From: Cordylochernes scorpioides
Taxonomy: Eukaryota; Arthropoda; Arachnida; Pseudoscorpiones; Chernetidae
Reading direction: 5' to 3'
Length of the DNA stretch: 64,000 nt
Assembly: GCA_030710605.1 (NCBI GenBank)
Contig: CP092874.1
Location: 24,225,757 to 24,289,756, forward strand
Below, one piece after another: positions 54,789-64,000 of the stretch (the stretch's first letter is position 1; each line of letters opens with the position of its first letter). A program made the translations under genes and the position numbers. The notes under the pieces were generated by a model that was not told the origin of the DNA, did no database searches, and saw only the letters and a program-made list of their open reading frames with translations.

Positions 54789-57700
54789 GCGTCGCGCCTG
54801 AATCTGTCAATCAAAGCAAGTCGACCATAAACGGAATCAAGAAGTTGGACCCTAAATACAAATTAAAAATTAATGTGGACAAGATAGGGACTTTTGAAGC
54901 TTTGGTTGATACAGGTGCTGACCTCTCAGTGGTCGACCTCAGAACGGCCCTCGATACAGGCCATGGTATAAGTAAACTCGCAAAAATTTGTGCAGGACCC
55001 GATGGAAAAAAATTGGACATGGTAGGAAGTATATTTTTAAATATAAAAATTGATGACGAAACATTATCACACAACTTTGTGATATTGAAAACGCATTTAC
55101 GGACATTAATTCTTGGGAGAGATTTCCTTAAGAAAATGAACGCAAAAATAGATTGTAAGCAAGAAACTATAAAATATGATTTGACGAATAATCATGACGA
55201 AATCAATTTTGAAATGTTGAAAATAAAGAGTGCCAAGGATTCCATTGTACCGGAATGTTCCATGAAATTGATCAAGGCATTGGTAGAAACAGAGGATGGA
55301 GAATATATTATCGAGGAGAGCAGCAAAATGTTTCAAACAAATGGACTTCGTCTAGCAAGAAGCTTGATCAATGTTATAAATAGGGAAACACACATCTGGA
55401 TAACTAATCCGTATCCTCGACCGTTAAAAATAATGAAAAACCAAACATTGGCTTTTGGAAGTAGTCCAGCGAAAATAAATGTGAGTCGAGAAAGAGAGGT
55501 AGAAAAGAACGAAGAACCTAGATTCCAAATAAACGAAAATCTTTCACCAAAGGAACAGAAGGAGTTAAAACAAGTTTTAGAAAGGTATGGAGATCTTTTT
55601 TCATCGAGATTAGGGAGAACCAATTTGGCAAAACATCGGATAGACACAGAAGACGCGAAGCCAATTAAAAACAAGCCTTACCGGGTAAGTGCTAAAGAAC
55701 GAGATATTATAAAAGAGCAAATTGACGAGATGCTTACAGAAGGCATAATTAGGCCATCTTCTAGCCCCTGGTCTTTTCCAGTAATATTGGTCAAGAAGCG
55801 AGATGGTAAATACAGATTTTGTGTGGACTACAGAAAACTGAATAATGTGACAGTAAAAGATGTCTATCCGATCCCTAGAATAGACGAAGTTATGATACTC
55901 TCCAAGGATCTACACACTTCTCAGCAATAGACCTCAGATCTGGATATTGGCAAGTTGAAGTCGAAGAAAGAGACAAAGAGAAAACAGCTTTCACTACAGC
56001 GCATGGATTATATGAATTCAACGTGATGCCTTTTGGACTTTGTAACGCGCCTGCTACCTTTGAGAGAAATATGGAGAATATGCTTGGAAATCTGAGATGG
56101 CAAATTTGTTTGTGTTATCTGGATGATGTTATCATATATAGCCCGGATTTTCCAACGCACCTCAAAAGACTTGAAGCTGTTTTTAGATGTTTTCGTGAAT
56201 CTAATTTAAGGTTAAACGACAAAAAATGCCGATTTGCTTTTGAAGAATTGGAGATTCTCGGTTATATAACGAGCAAACATGGTATAAAACCCGCGGAACA
56301 TAACATCAAAGCTGTCAGAAATTTTCCTCGACCCAAAAAGGTCAAAGAAGTACAATCCTTTTTGGGAATGTGTTCATATTATAGAAAATTTATCAAAGAC
56401 TTTTCAAAAATTGCTGACCCTTTGACCAACCTTATAAAAAAAAGTGTATCATTTACCTGGACAGAAAGACAAGAGGAAGCGTTTCAAACCCTAAAAACAG
56501 CACTATTAAGTCCACCAATTTTAGGTCACTTCAATCCAAATGCACCTACTTATGTTCATACTGATGCGTCCAACATCGGCATAGGTGCAACACTTGTCCA
56601 AGACATCGGTGGTGAAGAGAAGGTGATCTCATATTTGAGTCGTACCCTAAGTAAAGCGGAGCAAAATTATTCAACCACTGAAAAAGAATGTCTGGCCGTT
56701 GTCTGGTCAATGTCAAAATTACGACCCTACCTTTATGGAAGACACTTTAAAATAGTAACAGACCATCACGCCTTATGCTGGCTCAAAAACTTGAAGGATC
56801 CAACAGGTCGATTGGCAAGATGGGCATTGAAAATTCAAGAATATGACTTCGATATAATACATAAATCGGGAAAGAAGCATCTGGACGCCGATGGCTTATC
56901 TAGGGGGCCCTTACCAGAAACTGATTGGGATGAGGATTTTGAAAGGCTATTTTTAAATCAAATAACAGACGAAGAGGATAAATTTATCGAAAGTGTTAAG
57001 AAAAACCTTAATGGAAGCAGGCGATCAATTGCGCAAAACTTTAAAGAAGAAGATGGATGCCTCTTTAAGAAAAACCCGAACCCTGAAGGCAGGGCGTGGT
57101 TGCTTGTGGTTCCAGAGAATAAAAAGAGAGAAATTATGAAAGAATATCACAATCATATGTCGAATGGCCATCTGGGCGTCGCCAGAACCATGTACCGAAT
57201 AAAGAGTAAATACTTTTGGCCATCCATGCTAAAGGATGTCTCAGAATTCGTTAGGACGTGTCACCTTTGCCAAAGTAGGAAAGGCTCAAACCAATTACCT
57301 TCTGGACTACTACAGCCCATCCCCCAGCCAACTTTCCTTTCGAAAGAATTGGAATTGACTTTGTTGGTCCACTACCATCTACGAAAAACAGGAAAAAATG
57401 GATAATCGTGCTGTCGGACTACTACACTAGATATGCAGAAACAAGAGCAGTCTCGGAAGCAACAGTGAAAGAAGTTTCTAAATTTCTAGTAGAGGATATT
57501 TTTCTTCGGCACGGAGCCCCACAATATCTTATTAGTGACAGAGGCTCTCAATTTACCAGTAATTTAATGAAAGAGGTGATGAAAACGTGCAAGATTAAAC
57601 ATTGCTTCACAACGAGCTATCATCCCCAGACTAATGGATTGACAGAGCGGTTAAATAGAACATTGATCAATATGCTCAGTATGTATGTGAACACTGATCA

Positions 57701-58250
57701 GAAAAATTGGGACGAAATACTCCCATTCATCATTCACGCTTACAATACTACAATTCAGGAAACCACAGGATATTCTCCCTTTTTCCTGATGTTTGGAAGA
57801 GAACCCACGTCTCTTTTGGACGACAGGAATATCTCGGTGGACATTGACAAAGATGATTATGATGAATACATAAAACATCACTTAGACAAAATAAACAGAA
57901 CAAGAAAATTAGCTATTAACAACACAATAAAGACTCAAGAAAGAATGAAAAAGAACTATGACAAGAAACACATGGAAAGAAGCTACGAACCAGGAGAATT
58001 AGTAGCAGTTTGGACACCAATTAGGAAAATAGGAAAGTGTGAGAAACTACTGAGAAAATATTTTGGCCCATATAGAATATTAAAGAAGCTGTCCAACGTA
58101 AATTACTTAATTGAACCAAAAGATAATCCTGGCCAAGACCCATTGATTGTCCATGTCTCAAGAATCAAACCCTATTTTGAAAGAATTGATGAGGTCAATC
58201 ACGAGGACGTGACGACCTCTGGAGAGGGGGAAGTGTTACATCATGATTAA
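54782..58250 (+). pseudogene. Pol polyprotein: protease, RT, RNase H, integrase (two frame breaks)
   Basis: Entered by -1 frameshift from gag. Protease [11 protein letters not shown] (Asp codon at 54908). Reverse transcriptase: [49 protein letters not shown] and CYLDDVIIYS (YLDD at 56116-56127). RNase H: VHTDASNIGIGATLVQ, EKECLAVVWSMSKLRPYLYG and IVTDHHALCWL. Integrase: zinc part NHMSNGHLGVARTMYR...CHLCQ, core LSDYYTRYAE, LISDRGSQF and NGLTERLNRTL (D, D, E), and C-terminal RKYFGPYRILKKL (GPY/F). The last codons enter the 3' LTR. Single-base frame breaks lie near 55892 and near 57335; everything else is open. Either recent mutations or sequencing errors. Confidence 0.93.
58219..58233 (+). promoter_or_regulatory. 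Polypurine tract of the LTR element
   Basis: GGAGAGGGGGAAG abutting the 3' LTR start at 58234; it also encodes the last pol residues. Expected primer for plus-strand synthesis. Confidence 0.85.
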
Positions 58251-58573
58251 TGGCGTATTTCTTATATTAGTTTTAATATATTTGAAATTTAAATTATATA
58301 TTTATTTATTTTTATATAAAATATTCTATGATATTTATTTAAAACAGATTATTAATTTATCATCATTTGTATTTAGGTACACTGTGACTTCACTGCTCTC
58401 TTTGATGTGAGAAAATAAATAAAGGATTCTGGTGGCTACTTAAAGAAGACTTATCTCGTTATTCCCTTTTATAAATTTGTAGGATGGTTGAAACACGCTC
58501 TGGTAAGATGCAAGACCCAGCACAGGAGAGAATCCAGGCTGAAGAGTCTGCCAAGCCGCAACCTGGTGTAACA
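58234..58573 (+). repeat. 3' LTR
   Basis: Appears identical to the 5' LTR over 340 bp. The gag start is repeated at 58484 and here runs into the array as a 69-codon open frame. Confidence 0.96.
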
Positions 58574-58925
58574 ATATACACTTGGTTATCTCGTGTGTCT
58601 TCAATAAAGGTCACTGTAATATCTTTCAGAGTTATTGTCTCAATCCCGATATACATGCTAAAAGGTACAACTTCCTTAAGTTTTGTCCATTGAATGTATA
58701 TACACTTGGTTATCTCGTGGGTCTTCAATAAAGGTATCTATAATATCTTTCAGAGTTATTATCTGAATCCTGATATAATGGTGAAAGATACAACTTCCTT
58801 AAGTTTTGTCCATTGAGTGTATATTCAATAAAGGCCACTGTAATATATTTCAGAGTTATTGTCTGAATCCTGATATACATGATAAAAGGTACAACTTCCT
58901 TAAGTTTTGTCCATGAGTGTAGATT
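58574..58925. repeat. 123-bp tandem array, right part (about 3 units)
   Basis: The array resumes at ATATACACTTGGTTATC and decays toward CTTAAGTTTTGTCCATGAGT at 58900-58919, the closing inverted end of the Tc1-like MITE. Confidence 0.9.
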
Positions 58926-59059
58926 AGAAACATAATGTAATAAGACCTATCCATAAATTAATAAATTTACTATTATACATACACAACTATTTATTAATTT
59001 GGTTTTATTACACTTTTGTTTCTCTATGATACAAATTGTGTTATAGAATTAACATTACT

Positions 59060-59110
59060 GGAGGGTTGAGCACTGATGAGCCAAGCCCACCCAATATTTT
59101 TTCATCGCAG
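59060..59110. repeat. MITE half remnant
   Basis: GGAGGGTTGAGCACTGATGA followed by GCCAAGCCCACCC; duplicate of 13957-14008. It keeps the CTGATGAGCC block but lacks GAAA. Confidence 0.6.
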
Positions 59111-59213
59111 TAAGGACAGTTTGTTTTATATGTAATAGAAACATTTGTACTAAATACTTTCCCTTCTTATATATATAGACAATCTGTATATGTAATGTAT
59201 GTTTTATATATAT

Positions 59214-59826
59214 ACAATAGAACCTCTCTGTAAAGGACAACACCTAATTGCAGAGCCAAAGTGTCCTTTAGAGAGAGGTGTCCTCTTACCAGAGAGTTAT
59301 TATTATATACATCACTTGATACTGTTGAACCTCTCTGTAAAGGACAACACCTAATTGCAGAGCCAAAGTGTCCTTTAGAGAGAGGTATCCTCTTACCAGA
59401 GAGTTATTATTATATACATCACTTGATACTGTTGAACCTCTCTGTAAAGGACAACACCTAATTGCAGAGCCAAAGTGTCCTTTAGAGAGAGGTATCCTCT
59501 TACCAGAGAGTTATTATTATATACATCACTTGATACTGTTGAACCTCTCTGTAAAGGACAACACCTAATTGCAGAGCCAAAGTGTCCTTTAGAGAGAGGT
59601 ATCCTCTTACCAGAGAGTTATTATTATATACATCACTTGATACTGTTGAACCTCTCTGTAAAGGACAACACCTAATTGCAGAGCGAAAGTGTCCTTCAGG
59701 GAGAGAGGTGTCTTCTTACTGAATATTTGCTAAATAGTAAAAATAGTAAATTTGCAAATGAAAACTGTTCTTTGTGGATAGGTGTCTTCTAGCGGGGTGT
59801 CCGCTAAAGGGAGGTTGTTCTACTGT
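59214..59826. repeat. 107-bp tandem array between pogo-like ends (about 5 units)
   Basis: Paralogue of 14115-15266 with fewer and more uniform units; bounded by CAATAGAACCTCTCTG and TTGTTCTACTGTA. Confidence 0.92.
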
Positions 59827-60004
59827 ATACACAGTAAAACGAGAAGGTATCTACATATATAAAAAGGTAGGTAGAACAAAGCGATGAGGTGGTTGATGTG
59901 AAGGCTGTGGATCAATGACGGGGTGGGGTGAGGTCACTGGGAAGTCCTTCGCCATGACGCCATCTTGTTTTTTTTATTCTTCACAATTCTACGTGTATCT
60001 ACCG

Positions 60005-60165
60005 AACTGGTTTTTACATGTGTAGATATGTGGTGCACTTACAGTAAAAGTAGTCGCCTACTTCTACCCACCATGATTATCATGGCCTGTACCACAGTAA
60101 AAGCAGTCGCCTACTTCTACCCACCATGATTATCATGGCCTATACCACGTGTACTAGGGATAAGC
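60005..60165 (+). repeat. SINE 3' module, two-unit form (copy 2)
   Basis: Duplicate of 15455-15605: one full and one partial unit, ending CGTGTACTAGGGATAAGC. Confidence 0.85.
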
Positions 60166-60248
60166 AAAAAAAAGACATGTATTTATACTCTCGTCATGTC
60201 TACAAAGTACACTATAGACCTTATCTACATATATATAAACGATCTCAG

Positions 60249-60753
60249 TATAAAATTATTCCAGAATTGGCCAAATACCCGTTCTTGATTAATCAAGAAA
60301 TGGTTAAATATATTTAATAATGTCATTCTCTCGTTGGCCCGTATCTATAAATATTTTTAAAGCTTACACAATTGACAATTTAAACAACTATATTGATTCT
60401 TCTAATCAAAATATACAACAACAACAAAAAGCTTTATTAAGACCGTCTTATACAGATTCTCCGAGTAGAAGAGGGGGTATATACAGGAATAACAGTAACA
60501 GTAACCAGCAAGAATACTCGGTGGACAAGTGGGTAACACCCTCCTCGATTCCCGAAAGCCATAAACCGGGATTGAATCCAACGTTAACATTTTGTTTAAT
60601 ATGTAAATAACCTTCATATATTATTCATTGTTGTAAATATTTTTATTTTTATTTAACAGTTGGGAGAGACACGCCATATCCACAATTAGGATAATTGCGT
60701 GTATATCTGAAATTATATACAATTAACACAATTGAACGTTTTGCATATAGTAA
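60249..60753. other. LINE-tail and zinc-motif remnants
   Basis: 60250-60310 resembles the foldback MITE (TTCTTGATTAATCAAGAA). 60367-60410 has AATTGACAATTTAAACAACT and the stem TTGATT-CTTCT-AATCAA, a variant of the non-LTR 3' hairpin. 60510-60625 is a degenerate homologue of 10905-11030. 60626-60753 shows nothing. Confidence 0.5.
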
Positions 60754-61119
60754 TTAGAAATAGTAGCTTGAAATATGTACAGTCAACACTTTTGCCTTAA
60801 AAACATACAGCCTGCAGAATCTATTAAACTTGATGTATTTGTCTTTATTGTAAGCAACTTGTTTTGTATTAGTCAGGTAAAGTTGGTTTTCTTCCCTTAG
60901 ATCAGAAGTTAATGGACAGTTTATCAGAAGGTGTTCAGGGGTTTGTCTTTCGTTTCCACAAGTGCATGCAGGTGAACCAATTTTACCAATTCTAAACAAA
61001 TATGTGTTGAAGTCACCATGTCCAGTAAAAAAATTGAACGTTATAGAAGTTGGGTTGAACATAGTTAGGAATTCTTGAAGTATCAAAGAATCCCTTGAAA
61101 TTATCATTAGCACCTCCAT
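60754..61119 (-). pseudogene. LINE C-terminal fragment
   Basis: 121 codons with FFTGHGDFNTYLFRIGK and CTCGNERQTPEHLLINCP, the typical GHG...C-X-C...H...C ending of LINE polyproteins. No core domains, no matching copy elsewhere in the window. Frame open to its stop, so relatively recent. Confidence 0.72.
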
Positions 61120-61489
61120 AGTATCTTATTTTGGACACAGGATCTATCTTTATCTTTAGCATGGCTACAATTGTTCGGCGGTACAACTACTACAATAACA
61201 CGTTTCATGATTGGCTGTTATAACAGCTCGATACGAAAAAGCAAACTATAAGATAATATACCCTCTTAAAATTTTCCTTGACCTAAAAACCTCCATAGTA
61301 TTCCTCAAATTTCTGGTTTATAAAATTATATATAATTTTTCTCTCAGTTGGATCTGATTTTTTGTATCCAATATAAATATGAAAAACTAGATTGCTCTTT
61401 TTGAGTGGTACCTAATAAAGTGATTTTGGAACAATAGAACAAGAGTATATAATAAGCAATGTTATTATTATTTATAAATTCAATTGCCA
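61120..61489. other. Non-coding stretch with one minisatellite-like trace
   Basis: TTCGGCGGTACAACTACTAC at 61172 matches the complement of the 66-bp unit of 33845-35165. 61388-61430 resembles 11325-11365. No gene. Confidence 0.5.
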
Positions 61490-61870
61490 TCAATCGATAA
61501 AATTTGAAACAAATAAATTTACTGGCAATATGTTTCTTTTCAATACTCTATCATCAAATATTATCTCTACAGACCTTACTGTAATGATATAAGTTATTGG
61601 ATGAGGGGGCTTGTCTCATTAGTGGTGAACCATAGTTCACTAAACACCATTTAGCTGCCTTCCATAGAAAATGCAGGGTATATAACAAAACCAGTCCAAT
61701 ACAATAGTAGAGCGGTCTAGAGATTAATTTGGCGAAACCGCTGAGAGGGTTCACTACTGATGAGCCAAGCCCTCTCATTCATTAAATCATATCATTGCAG
61801 TAAGGTCTGTAGAGATTTAAAAAGAAACGCATTGCCAGTAAATTTATTTGTGTAAAATTTTAACGATAGA
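61490..61870. mobile_element. Palindromic MITE, GCGGTTTCGCC family
   Basis: Arms CAATTGCCATCAATCGATAA ... TTATCTCTACAGACCTTACT and complement; right half has TTGGCGAAACCGCTGAGAGG ... CTGATGAGCCAAGCC. The centre contains a CCAATACAATAGTAGAGCGG insert shared with 45040 and 62370. Confidence 0.82.
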
Positions 61871-62039
61871 GGGCAATAAATTTAATCTATATAATGTGAA
61901 AATAACTAATGTGTAATATTTTCCTCAAGTAATTGAAAATAAAAGCTACTTGATGGTAAATAATTATCTTTTTCTTATCACGACTGCACCTCAACCCTTT
62001 ATCTTATCGATCCTTTGTCTTATCAATCCTTTATCTAAC
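61871..62039. other. AT-rich non-coding stretch
   Basis: Nothing recognised; short pyrimidine-rich repeats of TTTATCTTATCGATCC type. Confidence 0.35.
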
Positions 62040-62206
62040 AACAAACAAATTATTAAAATTTTACACAAATAAATTTACTGGCAATGCAGTAAGGTCTGTA
62101 GAGATAATATTTGATGATATTTAAAAAAAAAGAAACGCATTGCCAGTAAATTTATTTGTGTAAAATTTTAACGATAGATGGCAATAAAATTTAATTTACT
62201 AATATA
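62040..62206. repeat. Core-deleted MITE and empty site of composite 2
   Basis: AAATTTACTGGCAATGC ... GCATTGCCAGTAAATTT palindrome, ending ATTTAATTTACTAATATATA. The single TA at about 62205 corresponds to the composite 2 target (35442 and 44879). Confidence 0.88.
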
Positions 62207-62585
62207 TATTTGTTATGAAAGCATATTTTGCGGAAGAGCTTTGCTCGATGCAATACCTTGAAATTATATGTATGTACCTCTACAGACCTATAAGCTTATG
62301 TCCATAGTTCACTAAACACCCCTAAGCTGCCTTCCATAGAAAATGCAGGATATATAACAAAACCAGTCCAATACAATAGTAGAGCGGTCTAGAGATTAAT
62401 TTGGCGAAACCGCTGAGGGGGTTCACTACCGATGAGCCAAGCCCTCTCATTCAATAAATCATATCATTGCAGTAAGGTCTGTAGAGATAATATTTGATGA
62501 TATTAAAAAAAAAAAAAGAAACGCATTGCCAGTAAATTTATTTGTGTAAAATTTTAACGATAGATGGCAATAAAATTTAATTTAC
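62207..62585. repeat. Paralogue of composite 2 right flank, with MITE half
   Basis: TTTGTTATGAAAGCATATTT onward matches 44883-45230, including TTGGCGAAACCGCTGAGGGG ... CGATGAGCCAAGCC at 62401-62445. Confidence 0.88.
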
Positions 62586-62621
62586 CTAAACAAATTATTC
62601 ATAACATACATATTTTAAATA

Positions 62622-62898
62622 CACCTATCCCCCGATTTACACGGTAGATACGTTCCTGAGAAAAACGTGAAAATCGGGGGATAGGTGTACACAGAAATAA
62701 AAATAAAATGCATTGACAGGTTAAAATATGTAGTCAGCACATAAGCTCGGGATTCCTCGTGAGATGTGTACACAGCGCATGTGTTCAATCACAGTACCAT
62801 TTAGTATAGTGCGATAAAAAGAAAAAAAAACTTATTTGGAAAACCGTATAAAAGCGAAAACGTGTAAAACAAGTACCGTGTAAATCGGAGGATAGGTG
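62622..62898. mobile_element. 277-bp MITE with TA target
   Basis: Ends CACCTATCCCCCGATTTACA and complement GTAAATCGGAGGATAGGTG, flanked by TA. An internal copy of the end (ATCGGGGGATAGGTGTAC) lies at 62672. The paralogous sequence near 15905 lacks it. TIR and target fit the pogo/Tigger group. Confidence 0.87.
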
Positions 62899-63142
62899 TA
62901 CTTATTATATATTGAGAGAAAAATATATTACATTATTTCTGTTTGAAAATGTGTTATACAGAATTATCAGACATCTATACAGTTGTATACATGGATGGAT
63001 CAAAGATAGAAGGTTGTCTAAAGTCGGAATATAAAGTCTACGGAGTTATTGAATTAGTTCATCAACCCAGTTGTTCAGTAGAAGCCACCGGATTCTATAA
63101 GTTACTTCAAATATCATTCGCAGCTTTATAAAATTTAAAATA
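62899..63142 (+). other. Segment with RNase H-like remnant; empty site of composite 1
   Basis: 62943-63131 is open and encodes VYMDGSKIEGCLKSEY ... SVEATGFYKLLQISFAAL, paralogous to 16005-16150; possibly a LINE RNase H start. The single TA at about 63141 is the unoccupied composite 1 target. Confidence 0.6.
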
Positions 63143-63344
63143 TTTAAAAGTAAAGCTTAGGTTAGCCAGCGCAGTATTTAGCCAGTTGTACCTTTGCTGA
63201 GAGTTATCGGGTTGGGAAATTCTAATCAAAATATGAAATTTTCTTAAATTTTGTCCATGAGTGTATATAATTAACATATAACTTTATGAAAAAACTAAAG
63301 AAAAAAATAAAAGATCAGGTGTTGAAATCAAAAATAAAAATCGC

Positions 63345-63727
63345 ATATCCTGACCAGGAGCACATGTGCTTTTCAGAAGGCAGAGCGCCATCTGGTGGAA
63401 CAGAAATAAACTAAACATTGATTTAGCCTGTTCCCTGATATTTGGCCAACTCAATTTCTTGATAAATCAAGAAAAGCCATTTCTAGGTTTTTCAAGAAGC
63501 TACTGGGACCAAAAAATATTTTTGATCGCAGTGGTTCAGCCTACTCCACGCTGACGAGCGCCAAAAAGCGCGAAACGCGTTCGTGGATGGCTTTTCTTGA
63601 TTTATCAAGAAATTGGGTTGGCCAAATATCAAGGAACAGGCTAAATCAATGTTTAGTTGATTTCTGTTCAACTAGATGGCGTTCTGCCTTCTGTAAAGCA
63701 CATGTACTCCTGGTCAGGATATGCCAT
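63345..63727. mobile_element. Foldback MITE (duplicate of 27776)
   Basis: Same arms and centre as 27776-28160, with CCACCAGATGGCGC on the complement of 63385-63398. Confidence 0.88.
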
Positions 63728-63768
63728 TTTTATTTTTGATATACCTTTATATAAAAAGGCATATACGT

Positions 63769-63893
63769 ATTAGATCAAAATATCATTTATTTTACCAATA
63801 TTTCAGTTGGCTGAACGCCAACCTTTATCAAGGTGTTTTAACATTTTCAGCCAACTGAAATATTGGTAAAATAAATGATATTTTGATCCAATA
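63769..63893. repeat. Long hairpin (duplicate of 28196)
   Basis: ATTTATTTTACCAATATTTC arms around CCTTTATCAAGG. Sequence beyond, to 64000, matches 28326-28440 and holds no gene. Confidence 0.82.
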
Positions 63894-64000
63894 TATGTCT
63901 TTTTATTTATAAATTTATTTATGGATTGCTCTATTTTAAAAAATATATACCTTTATAATTTCAAATTTCTTTCTCCTTTTATCCTAATATTTTAATTATT

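Larger units (their letters stand above)
53390..58573 (+). mobile_element. Young Ty3/gypsy-type LTR retrotransposon (5.18 kb)
   Basis: 340-bp LTRs at 53390-53729 and 58234-58573 that look identical, starting TGTTACATCA and ending GGTGTAACA. 4-bp target duplication ATAT (53386-53389, 58574-58577); without the element the flanking unit reads GAGTGTATATACACTTGG. Order gag, protease, reverse transcriptase, RNase H, integrase; no env. Polypurine tract GGAGAGGGGGAAG precedes the 3' LTR. Insertion is recent because the LTRs have not diverged. Confidence 0.97.
50708..60248. repeat. Segmental duplication, copy 2
   Basis: Same order as 11656-15690, enlarged by a SINE (about 50933-51240), an expanded 123-bp array and an LTR retrotransposon. 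Outside the listed elements (50708-50932, 51253-52024, 58926-59213, 59827-60004) I see no gene. Confidence 0.9.

Overview
This is a eukaryotic, AT-rich, repeat-dominated window from an invertebrate genome. I see no complete host gene, no rRNA and no functional tRNA gene. The LINE, Tc1/mariner, Tigger and Ty3/gypsy families and the style of the LINE C-terminal zinc motifs suggest an arthropod, perhaps an arachnid; that placement is an impression, not proof. There is one 100-N assembly gap (50608-50707).

Layout. 218-5590: a 78-bp satellite split by a GC-rich, gag-only non-LTR insertion with a 13-bp target duplication. 5591-11640: AT-rich sequence with tRNA-derived SINEs, LINE 3' fragments and a 169-bp tandem repeat. 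11650-15690: a segment with a diverged second copy at 50708-60248; both contain palindromic MITEs and two tandem arrays (107 and 123 bp) that grew from transposon ends. 16165-27574 and 35444-44878: two copies of a nested composite, a long-TIR Tc1/mariner-superfamily element carrying a LINE inserted at its transposase start codon. 27575-35443: palindromes, a broken Tigger element (29219-31922) and a 66-bp minisatellite. 44879-50607: many palindromic MITEs, a mariner fragment and SINEs. 53390-58573: a young Ty3/gypsy-type LTR retrotransposon. 60249-64000: more MITEs and sequence paralogous to the flanks of both composites.

How the parts fit together. The window records its own history because several insertions have a paralogous empty site in the same 64 kb: the composites at 16165 and 35444 (empty at about 63141 and 62205), a MITE at 12508 (empty at about 51868) and a MITE at 62622 (empty near 15905). 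Both composites share the same LINE junction but sit in unrelated TA targets, so the mariner appears to have moved while carrying the LINE. Later insertions differ: two more LINEs and a LINE tail in the first, an LTR retrotransposon in the second. The 78-bp satellite matches the 3' module of the local SINE, with two-unit intermediates elsewhere. The LTR element has identical 340-bp LTRs, a gag start codon inside the LTR and a canonical TTTAAAC frameshift heptamer just before the gag stop; pol has two reading-frame breaks.

Limits: repeat borders without target duplications are estimates from by-eye alignment, and family names rest on motifs without database searches.
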